The notes under the pieces: model-generated
What the model saw: the letters and a program-made list of their open reading frames with translations, nothing else
Told to the model about the DNA's origin: nothing
The model's database searches: none
Made by a program: the position numbers and the translations under genes
Part shown: positions 23,327-32,263 of the stretch, one piece after another
How positions within the stretch are numbered: the stretch's first letter is position 1
How the letters are laid out: the number at the start of each line of letters is the position of its first letter
Source of the DNA: Acidaminobacter sp. JC074
GTDB taxonomy: Bacteria; Bacillota; Clostridia; Peptostreptococcales; Acidaminobacteraceae
Assembly (NCBI RefSeq): GCF_022496765.1
Contig: NZ_VANV01000004.1
Span: 1-64,000 of the forward strand
Length of the DNA: 64,000 nucleotides
Direction of reading: 5' to 3'

Positions 23327-23819
23327 ACGTTTGATAAGAGGTTATACCAATAGAAAGATTGTATATGGAAAGAATGAATCTACTTTCTTGAAAATACTTT
23401 AGACTAATATTTACAAAAGGATTTTGCATGAAAAGAATCATTAATAGATATAAAGAACATGTTGCAAGAGGAATCCAATTAGATGCCCTTCGACTGTCTT
23501 TGGCAGTCAGATTGAGAATAAGTATGATGACAATCAAAGGTTGCTGATTGATAAGGGTATATTTACTAACAACTAAGCCTAGTATATGTGTTGGTCTTAG
23601 TATATGATCTATATTGCCTAGAAAGGTCATGATACCGTATATAATAAAGAGACAGCTGATAAGTTTGTAGCCATCATCTCTATGGATGATTTTTTTTGAT
23701 TGAAAAATCATGTATATTAAAAGAAGTAATGTAGAAACTTCACCTAATATAAGGTATATATTTTGATGGATGTTGTTCATTTGTAAAGGTAAATGTGTAA
23801 GTATATAGAATAGTATCAT
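23310..23819 (-). CDS. Integral membrane protein of unknown function
   Basis: Protein of 169 residues with about five hydrophobic segments (near residues 1-15, 23-40, 52-70, 90-105, 118-135). No motif recognised. Start at 23819 (ATG) with GAGGTG six bases upstream; a GTG three codons earlier is within that ribosome site. It is a single gene convergent with the SnoaL-hydrolase operon and divergent from arcA, so context gives no clear role. Confidence 0.65.
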   Translation of the reverse strand: MILFYILTHLPLQMNNIHQNIYLILGEVSTLLLLIYMIFQSKKIIHRDDGYKLISCLFIIYGIMTFLGNIDHILRPTHILGLVVSKYTLINQQPLIVIILILNLTAKDSRRASNWIPLATCSLYLLMILFMQNPFVNISLKYFQESRFILSIYNLSIGITSYQTLKSRA

Positions 23820-23944
23820 TATAATCACCTCGCTTCTGTATTAATATAGCACAAAATAATTAAATGCATAAGTTATTAGCCTTTACTTGAGAATTTATGA
23901 GTATTGGTGAGGTTGTTTGAATCATTTATGGTTATAATATATTA

Positions 23945-23959
23945 AATTTTCAGAAAGTT
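23945..23959 (+). promoter_or_regulatory. CodY-box-like site upstream of arcA
   Basis: AATTTTCAGAAAGTT matches the CodY consensus AATTTTCWGAAAATT at 14 of 15 positions. It lies just after a TATAAT (23933-23938) and about 300 bases before arcA. CodY represses catabolic genes when branched-chain amino acids and GTP are high. Presence of codY in this genome is not visible here. Confidence 0.45.
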
Positions 23960-24009
23960 GTGTAATATTTATTAGCATGGCTGAATAAAAATACATCTAT
24001 ACCCTTAGA

Positions 24010-24023
24010 GGAAAATGTTTTCC
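24010..24023 (+). promoter_or_regulatory. 14-bp palindrome upstream of arcA, shared with kdd
   Basis: GGAAAATGTTTTCC has 6-bp arms around TG. The identical site in the other orientation, GGAAAACATTTTCC, is at 63343-63356 before the lysine-fermentation gene kdd. A shared regulator of amino-acid fermentation is inferred. Confidence 0.5.
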
Positions 24024-24052
24024 CTTTGCTATACACGGATTTCAGAATAACT

Positions 24053-24060
24053 GGTATAAT
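24053..24060 (+). promoter_or_regulatory. Extended -10 promoter of arcA
   Basis: TGGTATAAT (from 24052) is a perfect extended -10; no good -35 stands 17 bases before it, which suits a promoter needing an activator. Between it and arcA (24061-24256) are several TTGCAT/TGCAT repeats and a CATGAATAT stretch that could be a weak ArgR box; nothing else is seen there. Confidence 0.5.
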
Positions 24061-24256
24061 ATGTCAACGTATGCATTGCATGAATATCCGTACTTTGCAT
24101 AAGTTTGATAAAAACTGTGTAAATATTGCAAAATAAAGGCTTGCAAAGATTTTAATCATTTTGTATACTTGAATGGAAGACACGGAAAGTGAATATATTA
24201 ACATTTTATGTCAATTTATGCATGGTGTTAATAGAGGGATAAAAGGTAGGTGTAAA

Positions 24257-25495
24257 ATGAGCAAGATCAAGCTACAGGTAAACTCTGAAATTGGTCGGTT
24301 GAAGAAAGTATTACTTCATAGACCAGGTTATGAGATTGAAAACTTAACACCAGATTTAATGGAAAGATTGTTATTTGATGATATTCCATATCTAGAAATC
24401 GCAAGACAAGAGCATGATGCTTTTGCTAAGATTTTCAGAGACAATGGTGTAGAAGTATTTTATTTAGAAGATCTCATTGCAGAAACTTTGGAAAATGAAA
24501 CAATTAAGCATCAGTTCATCGATGAATTTTTATCAGAAACTAGCATTGAAAGTGATGCTAAAAAAGCTGCGATGAAAGAATATTTCTTAGGATTTGATAA
24601 TCTGAGAGATATGGTAGACAAGATGATGGCTGGTGTTAGAAAAGAAGAAGTAACTTTTACAGCGCATAACACTTTAGCAGATATGTGTGAAAGTGATTAT
24701 CCATTTATCATTGACCCAATGCCAAACTTATATTTCACAAGAGACCCATTTGCAACAATTGGTACGGGTATCTCATTAAACCATATGGCAACTGTTACTA
24801 GAAACAGAGAAACTATTTTCGCTAAGTATATTTTCTCTTACCACCCAAACTTTGAAAATGAAGAAGTGAAGAAGTGGTATGAAAGAGATTATGAGTACTC
24901 AATCGAAGGTGGGGACGAATTAGTCTTATCTGACAAAGTCATTGCTATTGGTGTATCTCAAAGAACTCAAGCGGCTGCTATTGATACAATTGCTAAGAGA
25001 CTATTCTCAGATGGTCAATCATTTGATACAATATTAGCGTTTGATATTCCTAAAACAAGAGCATTTATGCACTTAGATACTGTTTTCACAATGGTAGACT
25101 ACGACAAATTCACAATTCATCCAGCAATCGAAGGTCCTTTAACTGTATTTGCGATTAAAAAGGCTGGAGATAATGGTGAATATACAATAGAAAAAGAAAC
25201 AATGATTCTTGAAGATGTACTTGCTAAACATTTAGGTCTAGAAAAAGTAGACTTAATCAGATGTGGTGGCGGTCCTGGTATTGATGCAGGTCGTGAGCAG
25301 TGGAACGATGGTTCAAACACACTTGCTATTGCACCGGGTGAAGTAATCGTTTATTCAAGAAACCACGTAACGAATAAACTTCTTGAAGAGAAGGGCGTTA
25401 AATTACACATCATGCCTTCTTCTGAGTTATCAAGAGGTAGAGGTGGCCCTAGATGTATGTCAATGCCACTAGAAAGAGAACCTATTAACAAATAA
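24257..25495 (+). CDS. arcA: Arginine deiminase
   Basis: Protein of 412 residues converting arginine to citrulline and ammonia, first step of the energy-yielding arginine deiminase pathway. Motifs include [36 protein letters not shown] and [17 protein letters not shown]; the catalytic Cys is Cys400 in GPRCMSMP. Start 24257 is chosen for the ribosome site GGTAGGTG and because the conserved N-terminus begins here; the frame is open to 24173. It is followed by arcB and arcC, completing the route to ATP. No arginine/ornithine antiporter gene (arcD) is next to it. Confidence 0.95.
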   Translation: MSKIKLQVNSEIGRLKKVLLHRPGYEIENLTPDLMERLLFDDIPYLEIARQEHDAFAKIFRDNGVEVFYLEDLIAETLENETIKHQFIDEFLSETSIESDAKKAAMKEYFLGFDNLRDMVDKMMAGVRKEEVTFTAHNTLADMCESDYPFIIDPMPNLYFTRDPFATIGTGISLNHMATVTRNRETIFAKYIFSYHPNFENEEVKKWYERDYEYSIEGGDELVLSDKVIAIGVSQRTQAAAIDTIAKRLFSDGQSFDTILAFDIPKTRAFMHLDTVFTMVDYDKFTIHPAIEGPLTVFAIKKAGDNGEYTIEKETMILEDVLAKHLGLEKVDLIRCGGGPGIDAGREQWNDGSNTLAIAPGEVIVYSRNHVTNKLLEEKGVKLHIMPSSELSRGRGGPRCMSMPLEREPINK

Positions 25496-25551
25496 TCTAA
25501 GGATTATAAAAATAAATTAAATGAGTTTTATAAATTTAAGGAGGATCCAAA

Positions 25552-26544
25552 ATGCCAGTAAATTTAAGAGGAAGAAATTTTGTAACTTTAAAAGATTTCA
25601 CAACAGAGGAAATCAAGTACATGTTAAACTTATCAGCTGATCTTAAAGCAAAGAAGAGAGCTGGAATCAAAGGTGACCTTTTATCAGGTAAAAACGTTGT
25701 TTTAATCTTTGAAAAGAACTCAACAAGAACTAGATGTGCATTTGAAGTAGCTTGTTTTGATGAAGGTGCAAATGTAACTTTCTTAACAGGTAGCCAAATG
25801 GGTAAAAAAGAGACTATCGAAGATACTGCTAAAGTATTAGGTAGATTCTATGATGGTATCGAGTTCAGAGGTTTTGCTCAAAAAACTGTAGAAGAATTAG
25901 CTGAGCATGCAGGTGTTCCAGTATGGAATGGTTTAACTGACCTTTACCACCCAACTCAAATTTTAGCTGACTTCTTAACTGTTACAGAGCACGTAGCTAA
26001 GCCACTTAACAAAGTTAAGTTTGTATACGCTGGTGATGCAAGAAACAACATGGGTAACTCATTAATGATTGGTGCTGCTAAATTAGGTATGGACTTTGTT
26101 GCTTTAGCGCCAAAAGAATTATTCCCAGAAGAAGCATTAGTTGAAGAAATGTTAGAAGTTTGTAAAACTACAGGTGGTACAATCACTTTAACTGAAAACG
26201 TTGATGATGTTAAAGGTGCTGACGTACTTTACACTGACGTTTGGGTATCTATGGGTGAAGAGCATATGTTTGAAGAAAGAATCAAGCAATTATCTCCATA
26301 CCAAGTAAACATGGATATGGTTAAGAAAACTGAAAACCCAGATGTAATCTTCATGCACTGTTTACCAGCATTCCATGACAACTTAACAGGTGTTGGTGCT
26401 GAAATCGAAGAGAAATTTGGTATTAAGGAAATGGAAGTTACTGATGAAGTATTCAGAATGCCTAACTCAGTGGTATTTGATGAAGCTGAAAACAGAATGC
26501 ATACAATCAAGGCTGTTATGTGTGCAACTATGGGTAACTTATAA
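25552..26544 (+). CDS. arcB: Ornithine carbamoyltransferase, catabolic
   Basis: Protein of 330 residues. The carbamoyl-phosphate motif STRTRCAFE is near residue 57, HPTQ near 138, and HCLPAFHD, with the ornithine-side Cys, near 266. In this setting it splits citrulline with phosphate to ornithine and carbamoyl phosphate. Length fits the family. Codon choice is strongly biased (many GGT, AAC, TTC, CCA), which suggests high expression. GGAGG precedes the ATG, 56 bases after arcA. A strong hairpin without a clean T-run separates it from arcC. Confidence 0.94.
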   Translation: MPVNLRGRNFVTLKDFTTEEIKYMLNLSADLKAKKRAGIKGDLLSGKNVVLIFEKNSTRTRCAFEVACFDEGANVTFLTGSQMGKKETIEDTAKVLGRFYDGIEFRGFAQKTVEELAEHAGVPVWNGLTDLYHPTQILADFLTVTEHVAKPLNKVKFVYAGDARNNMGNSLMIGAAKLGMDFVALAPKELFPEEALVEEMLEVCKTTGGTITLTENVDDVKGADVLYTDVWVSMGEEHMFEERIKQLSPYQVNMDMVKKTENPDVIFMHCLPAFHDNLTGVGAEIEEKFGIKEMEVTDEVFRMPNSVVFDEAENRMHTIKAVMCATMGNL

Positions 26545-26562
26545 GAAACAACCTTTAAACAT

Positions 26563-26588
26563 TATGACAGCCCTTATGGGCTGTCATA
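26563..26588 (+). terminator. Intercistronic hairpin between arcB and arcC
   Basis: Stem TATGACAGCCC (26563-26573), loop TTAT, stem GGGCTGTCATA (26578-26588). The following sequence is only moderately T-rich, so it may be a partial terminator or a stabiliser of the arcAB transcript. Confidence 0.6.
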
Positions 26589-26679
26589 TTTATAAAATTG
26601 ACATTTTGACGAGAGCATCATGATCAATTCTATTAAGTTTTATTAGGGTTGTTTTTGTTGTTTTTGTATGGAGGAAAAT

Positions 26680-27615
26680 ATGAAAGATAAAATCGTTGTT
26701 GCTCTTGGTGGTAACGCTTTAGGTAAAACGCCAGTAGAGCAGTTAGAGTTAGTTAAAAGGACAGCTAAGCCAATCGTTGATCTTATCGCTGAAGGTCATG
26801 AAGTTGTTTTAGCACATGGTAACGGTCCACAAGTTGGTATGATCAACTTAGCGATGGCAACATCAGCAGGTTCAGATTCGGGTACACCAGATATGCCATT
26901 CCCAGAGTGTGGTGCAATGAGCCAGGGTTACATCGGTTACCATCTACAAAATGCTATCAGAGAAGAATTATTAAACAGAGACATGCAAATCCCTGTAGCA
27001 ACAGTAATCACACAAGTAATCGTTGATAAAGACGATCCAGCATTTGAAAACCCTACAAAGCCAATTGGTGCTTTCTATTCAAAAGAAGAAGCTGATGTTT
27101 TAATCGAGACTAAAGGTTATGACATGGTTGAAGATGCAGGTAGAGGTTGGAGAAGAGTTGTACCTTCACCAAAGCCAGTTGATGTAGCAGAAAAAGATAC
27201 AGTAATGGCATTAGTAGAGAAGAACCACGTGGTTATCTCTGTTGGTGGTGGTGGTATTCCAGTTGTACAAGAAGGCAACAAGCTTGTAGGTGTACCAGCA
27301 GTAATCGATAAAGATTTCGCTTCTTCAAAATTAGCTGAAATCGTTGATGCAGATTACTTAATCATTTTAACTGCTGTTGAGCAAGTAGCAATCAACTTCG
27401 GTAAAGAAAATGAAAAATGGCTAGCAGAGCTTAATATGGAAGAGTGTAACCAGTACATTGAAGAAGGTCACTTTGCACCAGGATCAATGCTTCCTAAAGT
27501 TAAGGCTTGTATGGCATTTGCTGAGTCAAAGCCAGGTAGAAGAGCATTAATCACTTCATTAGAAAAAGCTGCAGATGGTATTGCAGGTAAGACAGGTACA
27601 TTAATTAAGATGTAG
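26680..27615 (+). CDS. arcC: Carbamate kinase
   Basis: Protein of 311 residues that transfers the phosphate of carbamoyl phosphate to ADP, the ATP-yielding last step of the arginine deiminase pathway. Motifs: VVALGGNALG at the N-terminus, LAHGNGPQVG near residue 47, VISVGGGGIPV near 188 and VDADYLIILTAVE. Start 26680 with GGAGGA upstream; the frame's earlier ATG lies on the ribosome site. Codon bias is as strong as in arcB. A terminator follows 5 bases after the stop. Confidence 0.95.
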   Translation: MKDKIVVALGGNALGKTPVEQLELVKRTAKPIVDLIAEGHEVVLAHGNGPQVGMINLAMATSAGSDSGTPDMPFPECGAMSQGYIGYHLQNAIREELLNRDMQIPVATVITQVIVDKDDPAFENPTKPIGAFYSKEEADVLIETKGYDMVEDAGRGWRRVVPSPKPVDVAEKDTVMALVEKNHVVISVGGGGIPVVQEGNKLVGVPAVIDKDFASSKLAEIVDADYLIILTAVEQVAINFGKENEKWLAELNMEECNQYIEEGHFAPGSMLPKVKACMAFAESKPGRRALITSLEKAADGIAGKTGTLIKM

Positions 27616-27620
27616 TTACG

Positions 27621-27642
27621 GGCAGCTTAGGCTGCCTTTTCT
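27621..27642 (+). terminator. Terminator after arcC
   Basis: Stem GGCAGC (27621-27626), loop TTAG, stem GCTGCC (27631-27636), then T. Confidence 0.85.
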
Positions 27643-27661
27643 TATCAATCTATAAAAGAAC

Positions 27662-27710
27662 TTGACGAAAAGGCCTTTGGTCTATAAAATATTAGTTAGT
27701 TTAAAACTAA
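27662..27710 (+). promoter_or_regulatory. Promoter and operator of the MarR gene
   Basis: TTGACG (27662-27667) and TAAAAT (27685-27690) are 17 bases apart. Just downstream is the palindrome TTAGTTTAAAACTAA (27696-27710), 7-bp arms around one base, ending before the ribosome site. A related repeat precedes the antiporter gene, so the MarR protein probably binds both. Confidence 0.6.
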
Positions 27711-27722
27711 TTAAGGAGCCCC

Positions 27723-28133
27723 ATGAAAGCATTTGAGAAGTTATACAAGCGTTATGATGCATATTGTATAGAGTATTTAAAATCTAGATTATCTCATACG
27801 TCACTGAGTCATTTAACATTCAACCACTATGAATATTTGCATCGTATATCTGAAATGGACGAGCCGACACTGTCTCAACTAGCAGAAGAAATGAAGTTAT
27901 CCAATCCTTCTGTAACAGTGATGGTCAATAAATTTATAAAAGAAGGACTTGTTGAAAAGGTTCAGGATAACCATGATAAGCGTATTTTCCATGTTAGATT
28001 AACAAGACTTGGTAATGATGTGATTTCAATTGAAAGAGATGCATTTTATAGAGCCACAGAAGAACTGTTGGATAACTTAGATAAAAAGGAACAAGAGACT
28101 TTAATAGCTTTGTTAGAAAAAGCACTTAAATAA
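27723..28133 (+). CDS. MarR-family transcriptional regulator
   Basis: Protein of 136 residues with the MarR winged helix: LSQLAEEMKLSNPSVTVMVNKFIKEGLVEK around residues 56-85 and the wing DKRIFHVRLT near 90-100. N- and C-terminal helices would form the dimer. It is followed by a cation/proton antiporter gene with a matching inverted repeat in between, so it probably represses itself and that gene in response to a ligand or stress. AAGGAG precedes the ATG. Confidence 0.9.
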   Translation: MKAFEKLYKRYDAYCIEYLKSRLSHTSLSHLTFNHYEYLHRISEMDEPTLSQLAEEMKLSNPSVTVMVNKFIKEGLVEKVQDNHDKRIFHVRLTRLGNDVISIERDAFYRATEELLDNLDKKEQETLIALLEKALK

Positions 28134-28149
28134 ATTTTTTATTATATTA

Positions 28150-28170
28150 TTTAGTTTTATTCTAACTAAA
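28150..28170 (+). promoter_or_regulatory. Second MarR-like operator before the antiporter gene
   Basis: TTTAGTT (28150-28156) and AACTAAA (28164-28170) are inverted around 7 bases. The arms match those of the palindrome at 27696-27710. Confidence 0.5.
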
Positions 28171-28186
28171 TAAAAAAGGAGGCATT

Positions 28187-29398
28187 ATGCACGCGGATAC
28201 AGGCTTTATGATTCAGTTACTCATCATATTATTTGCTGCCATAGCAGGAGGTATGATAAGCAAACATTTAGGTCAACCCAGAATATTGGGTCAGATACTG
28301 GCAGGTGTATTGATAGGACCGTCACTTTTAGGTTTTGTAGAACAAAGTGACTTTATCAGTCACCTAGCAGAGTTAGGGGTCATTCTCCTCATGTTTTTAG
28401 CGGGTCTAGAGACAGATTTAGAAGAACTGAAGTCATCCTTCGAGAATTCATCCAAAATCGCTCTAGGCGGCATTATCGTCCCATTTGGTATGGGCTTTTT
28501 AGGTCTTTATCTTGTTAGCGATACTTTTGTGGTGCAAGAGGGTGTCTTCTTAGGTGTAATTCTAACAGCAACCAGTATGGGGATTGCCATTCAAACCTTA
28601 TCTGAAATGGGCAGGCTAAAGTCCAGATTTGGCATGAGCATTTTAGGTGCTGCTATTATAGATGATGTGGCGGGTGTTTTGATACTTGCCATAGCCCTTG
28701 GTATATTTGGAAAATCACAATCTAGCATTGCGCTTTTAGTAGGTAAAATCATCTTGTTCTTTGTTTTGATATCCCTTGTAGGTGGCTTAATTTCAAAGTT
28801 TATCTTTAAGAACAAGAAGTGGTTTAACAAAATATCTTCTAGCCACTTATTAGCAGGATCATTTCTTCTGACTTTGTTATTTGCCATTACAGCCAGTGAG
28901 TTTGGTATGGCTGCAATAATTGGTGCTTACTTTGTAGGTTTGATTATTTCTACAACGCCAATTAAACACAAAGTTTTTGGTGAAATCGAAAAGTTCGGTA
29001 CTGGCTTTTTTATTCCAATATTCTTTGTAAATATCGGTATGAGCGTCAACTTAAAGATTATAGGAGAACATATATGGATGGCTTTATTTGTAACCACTAT
29101 AGGTATAGTTAGTAAAGTCATTGGATCATATATAGGCGGTCGTTTGTCTGACTTTGATAAAAGAGATGCCTTACAGATAGGCATCAGTATGGTGCCTCGT
29201 GCAGAAGTTGCCTTAATCATTGCCAATATAGGCTTAAAATCAGGTTTTATTGGAGAAGGTATCTTCACAGGAATCATTCTTTTAGTGATTGTATCATCCG
29301 TTTTGACACCTCTTTTACTTAAACTGACCAGCAAAAAAGTTGATGAAAAAGTTCCTCAAAAACATCTAAAAAAAGTGGTTGTAAAGAGTACTTCTTAG
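28187..29398 (+). CDS. Cation/proton antiporter of the CPA2 (KefB/NapA) type
   Basis: Protein of 403 residues with about 12 membrane segments and the CPA2 fold. Typical stretches are LGQPRILGQILAGVLIGPSLLG near residue 25-46, LFLAGLETDLEEL-like motif, and IIDDVAGVLILA near 155, with two neighbouring Asp residues in the core ion site. There is no C-terminal RCK/TrkA-N domain, which argues for a short NapA-like Na+ or K+/H+ exchanger rather than full KefB. GGAGG precedes the ATG. It is probably controlled by the MarR protein upstream. Confidence 0.88.
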   Translation: MHADTGFMIQLLIILFAAIAGGMISKHLGQPRILGQILAGVLIGPSLLGFVEQSDFISHLAELGVILLMFLAGLETDLEELKSSFENSSKIALGGIIVPFGMGFLGLYLVSDTFVVQEGVFLGVILTATSMGIAIQTLSEMGRLKSRFGMSILGAAIIDDVAGVLILAIALGIFGKSQSSIALLVGKIILFFVLISLVGGLISKFIFKNKKWFNKISSSHLLAGSFLLTLLFAITASEFGMAAIIGAYFVGLIISTTPIKHKVFGEIEKFGTGFFIPIFFVNIGMSVNLKIIGEHIWMALFVTTIGIVSKVIGSYIGGRLSDFDKRDALQIGISMVPRAEVALIIANIGLKSGFIGEGIFTGIILLVIVSSVLTPLLLKLTSKKVDEKVPQKHLKKVVVKSTS

Positions 29399-29413
29399 CA
29401 AGTACTCTTTTTT
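29384..29413 (+). terminator. Terminator overlapping the end of the antiporter gene
   Basis: Stem AAGAGTACTT (29384-29393), loop across the stop codon, stem AAGTACTCTT (29400-29409), then T. Confidence 0.85.
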
Positions 29414-29540
29414 GACCTTTTAAATACGATAGATTGTTATATTTATGGAGTATTAGGTGCTTTTTTGTGGCTTTTTTTGCCGTTTTTGATTATAATTAAA
29501 TTGCACAATGTATTATGTATACTAAAAACATGAGGTGAGA

Positions 29541-30410
29541 ATGGACACAATAAAAATGAAGGCATATGCCAAGGTAAATCTATCTCTAGATATACTTGGT
29601 AAAAGGCCCAATGGCTATCATGATGTTGAAATGATTATGCAGCAAATTACATTATATGATGACATAGAAATTAGAAAGACCGATCAGGACATAACCATTC
29701 ATACCGACTGTTATTATGTTCCAAGTGATTCTAGAAACATAGCCTATAAGATTGCAAAGGATGTTTTGGAGATGAAGCATATTGAATCGGGTATTCATAT
29801 TGAGATTAAGAAGGTCATCCCAGTAGCAGCTGGCCTTGCAGGCGGTAGTGCCGATGCAGCAGGTGTTATCATGGGTTTAAACATCTTGTTTGACTTAAAC
29901 ATGTCTTTAGAGGAGATGAAAGAGATTGCAGTTAAACATGGTGCAGATATACCATTTTGTATTGAGGGTGGTGCTGCCGTTGCCAGAGGCATTGGTGAAG
30001 AACTTGAAGTGATTCCAAGTTTGAAAAATACTTGGATGGTACTGGTTAAACCACCAATTGGTGTTTCAACTCAATCAGTTTATAAGAACTTTGATTTAGA
30101 TAAAGTTGAAAAGCATCCAGATAATGAAAAGCTTATAGAAGCCATGCACAAAAACGACTATAGGTTTATTGCAAAAAATATGTACAATGTTTTAGAAGAA
30201 GTAACATCTAAAAGACATTCAATTATAGGGCAAATTGAAAGTAAAATGCGTGAATATGGAGCTCTTGGCACCATGATGAGTGGGAGTGGTCCAACTGTCT
30301 TCGGCATTTTTAAAAATTATAAAAAAGCAGAAACGGCTAGTAAACACTTGAGGCGGAAATATAAAGATGTGTTTCTAGTACAAGCGTATGATGGGGGAAG
30401 GCATGAATAA
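29541..30410 (+). CDS. ispE: 4-diphosphocytidyl-2-C-methyl-D-erythritol kinase
   Basis: Protein of 289 residues of the GHMP kinase family, fourth step of the MEP isoprenoid pathway. Motifs: AYAKVNLSLDILGKRPNGYH at the N-terminus (Lys and Asn of the active site), VAAGLAGGSADAAG near residue 94 (ATP loop), and MSGSGPTVFGIF near 252. Start 29541 with GAGGTGAGA directly upstream; a GTG two codons earlier lies within it. The stop overlaps the following GntR gene by 8 bases, an arrangement frequent in clostridia. Confidence 0.95.
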   Translation: MDTIKMKAYAKVNLSLDILGKRPNGYHDVEMIMQQITLYDDIEIRKTDQDITIHTDCYYVPSDSRNIAYKIAKDVLEMKHIESGIHIEIKKVIPVAAGLAGGSADAAGVIMGLNILFDLNMSLEEMKEIAVKHGADIPFCIEGGAAVARGIGEELEVIPSLKNTWMVLVKPPIGVSTQSVYKNFDLDKVEKHPDNEKLIEAMHKNDYRFIAKNMYNVLEEVTSKRHSIIGQIESKMREYGALGTMMSGSGPTVFGIFKNYKKAETASKHLRRKYKDVFLVQAYDGGRHE

Positions 30411-31065
30411 GATTGACATTAGGAATTATAAACCATTAGGGGAGATTGTTTTTGACTACTTAAAAAATGCAATTATTTCAGGCGAATTAAAGCCTGGTGA
30501 GCGTTTAATGGAAATCGCCATTGCAGAGCAGTTAGGTGTATCTAGAACACCTGTAAGAGAGGCAATCAGAAAACTTGAAAAAGAGAAGTTTATTGAAATG
30601 GTACCAAGAAAAGGTGCCTATGTTTCATCTACATCTCTAAAGGACATGTTAGATGTATTAGAAGTAAGAAAGTTGTTAGAAGGTTTTGCAACTGAACTTG
30701 CTGCTGAACGTATGACAGATGAAGCTTTGGTTTCACTCTTAAGAACACATAAGGCGTTTTTAAAAGCTTTAGATGATGGGGATACAGAGTCAATGGTGAG
30801 TTTGGACAATGAATTCCATGATATGATCTTACAGGCTTCAGACAATTCTAAACTGATTGAGATTGCAACTGCACTGACAGAACAAGTGCAAAGATATAGA
30901 TTGTCTTATTTCACAGAAGTCAACAACTTTGATGAGTTAAGAGAATGGCATAAGAAGATTTACGATGCTATTGAAAAGAAAGATGCAAAAAAAGCTGGAG
31001 AAGTTGCCAAAAGACATGTAGAATTAATAGAAAAAGCTGTTGTAACTTTAAATAAGAATAAGTAG
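30403..31065 (+). CDS. GntR-family (FadR/FCD) regulator downstream of ispE
   Basis: Protein of 220 residues. The N-terminal winged helix (LGVSRTPVREAIRKLEKEKFIEMVPRKGAYV, described over residues 35-68) is of GntR type and the C-terminal all-helical FCD domain contains the metal-binding pattern Asp (SLDNEFHDMI) and His residues near 135, 180 and 200. Start 30403 is preceded by GGGGGAAGG. It overlaps ispE and is 8 bases from ddl. Ligand unknown; regulators of this type are often found here in Clostridia. Confidence 0.88.
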   Translation: MNKIDIRNYKPLGEIVFDYLKNAIISGELKPGERLMEIAIAEQLGVSRTPVREAIRKLEKEKFIEMVPRKGAYVSSTSLKDMLDVLEVRKLLEGFATELAAERMTDEALVSLLRTHKAFLKALDDGDTESMVSLDNEFHDMILQASDNSKLIEIATALTEQVQRYRLSYFTEVNNFDELREWHKKIYDAIEKKDAKKAGEVAKRHVELIEKAVVTLNKNK

Positions 31066-31073
31066 GTTTTTTC

Positions 31074-32072
31074 ATGAAAATTAATTTAGGTATTATATTT
31101 GGTGGCCAGTCTGCAGAACATGAAGTATCTGTTATGTCGACTAAATCGGCACTTGATAAGCTTCACCATGATAAGTACAATATTACATTGTTTTTTATCT
31201 CTAAAGAAGGTATTTGGGAAATCGTCGAAGGTCCAGATGAAATAAATAAGAGTTTGTCTAAACAGGCTATTTCAGCTCATGTTTTAGATGCCTTGTATAA
31301 ACAGGATGTCGTTTTTCCAATTCTTCACGGACCTCATGGGGAAGATGGTTCTATTCAAGGTTTATTCGAAACCCTTGAAATACCATATGTGGGTTCAAAG
31401 GTTTTAGGTTCTGCTGTTTGCATGGATAAGATCATTTCTAAAAAGATTTTAAATAGGGCTGGTATTCCAACCGTTGATTTCTTTGAACTATATGAAGCGG
31501 TCACAGATGATAATATGAAAGCACTTAAGTCATGGATAAAAGGTTATCCTTTGTTTGTAAAGCCTTCCAATATGGGGTCTAGTGTTGGGATTTCAAAGGT
31601 ACATAATGAAGATGAACTCCTTGACGGCTTAAAGCTTGCACTTAAATATGATAGACGTGTTCTAATAGAAGTTGGTGTAGATGCAAGAGAGATTGAATGC
31701 GCTGTTTTAGAATCAGATGGTATTTTGGTTTCTGGTGTTGGTGAGGTCATCGCTGGTGATGATTTCTATGATTATGATGCCAAATACGTTGACGATGGCC
31801 AGGAAAAGATGGCTGTACCAGCTAAAAATATTTCAGATGAAACAGTAGAGACCATTAGAGCTTATGCTCATAAGGCATTTTTAGAACATGGTTGTAATGG
31901 CCTTGCTAGAATCGATTTCTTTGTGGAAAAGAAATCAGGTAATGTTATATTAAATGAAATAAACACCTTACCTGGTATGACACAGTTTTCTATGTACCCA
32001 TGTTTGTTTGAACAAACAGGCATAGACTACGGTACATTAATTGATAAAATGATAAATAATGTTTTAAGATAA
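31074..32072 (+). CDS. ddl: D-alanine--D-alanine ligase
   Basis: Protein of 332 residues of the ATP-grasp family that makes the D-Ala-D-Ala end of peptidoglycan precursors. Motifs: IFGGQSAEHEVSVMS near the N-terminus, PILHGPHGEDGSIQG near 82-96, PLFVKPSNMGSSVGISKV near 163-180 and the metal site LNEINTLPGMT near residue 297. Motifs match the D-Ala type. It ends a run ispE-GntR-ddl, with a terminator overlapping its stop. Ribosome site is weak (AGGTTTTTTC before ATG). Confidence 0.95.
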   Translation: MKINLGIIFGGQSAEHEVSVMSTKSALDKLHHDKYNITLFFISKEGIWEIVEGPDEINKSLSKQAISAHVLDALYKQDVVFPILHGPHGEDGSIQGLFETLEIPYVGSKVLGSAVCMDKIISKKILNRAGIPTVDFFELYEAVTDDNMKALKSWIKGYPLFVKPSNMGSSVGISKVHNEDELLDGLKLALKYDRRVLIEVGVDAREIECAVLESDGILVSGVGEVIAGDDFYDYDAKYVDDGQEKMAVPAKNISDETVETIRAYAHKAFLEHGCNGLARIDFFVEKKSGNVILNEINTLPGMTQFSMYPCLFEQTGIDYGTLIDKMINNVLR

Positions 32073-32095
32073 CTGCTCAGGCAGTTATTTTTTTT
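32071..32095 (+). terminator. Terminator after ddl
   Basis: Stem AACTGC (32071-32076), loop TCAG, stem GCAGTT (32081-32086), then eight T. Confidence 0.88.
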
Positions 32096-32175
32096 CCTTG
32101 AAAACAAAGGATTTTATTTTTTTGAACCTTTTTTTATGAAAAACCGACATTTACGGGAAATCGTTTTTTATTGAA

Positions 32176-32204
32176 TTGACAGAATATTTTTTGAATGATA
32201 TTCT
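32176..32204 (+). promoter_or_regulatory. Promoter with built-in inverted repeat before the sulfatase gene
   Basis: TTGACA (32176-32181) and TATTCT (32199-32204) are 17 bases apart. Within the spacer GAATAT (32182-32187) and ATATTC (32198-32203) form an inverted repeat that would let a repressor block the polymerase. Confidence 0.6.
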
Positions 32205-32233
32205 ACCTATAGGATAGGTGATAGGTGATAGGT
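32205..32233 (+). repeat. Triple 7-bp tandem repeat in the sulfatase leader
   Basis: Three perfect copies of GATAGGT (32213-32219, 32220-32226, 32227-32233) follow ACCTAT (32205-32210), which is inverted to the first ATAGGT. They lie in the expected 5' untranslated region, 31 bases before the gene. Confidence 0.75.
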
Positions 32234-32263
32234 CGACATATCACAAGTAAGAAAGTAGGTAAT

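Noticed and set aside
24061..24256. ArgR boxes before arcA
   Set aside because: CATGAATAT and TTGCAT repeats are suggestive but match the 18-bp ArgR consensus only partly; not listed as a separate feature.
24173..24256. 28-residue N-terminal extension of arginine deiminase
   Set aside because: No ribosome site at 24173, and the conserved family start is at 24257 with a suitable site.
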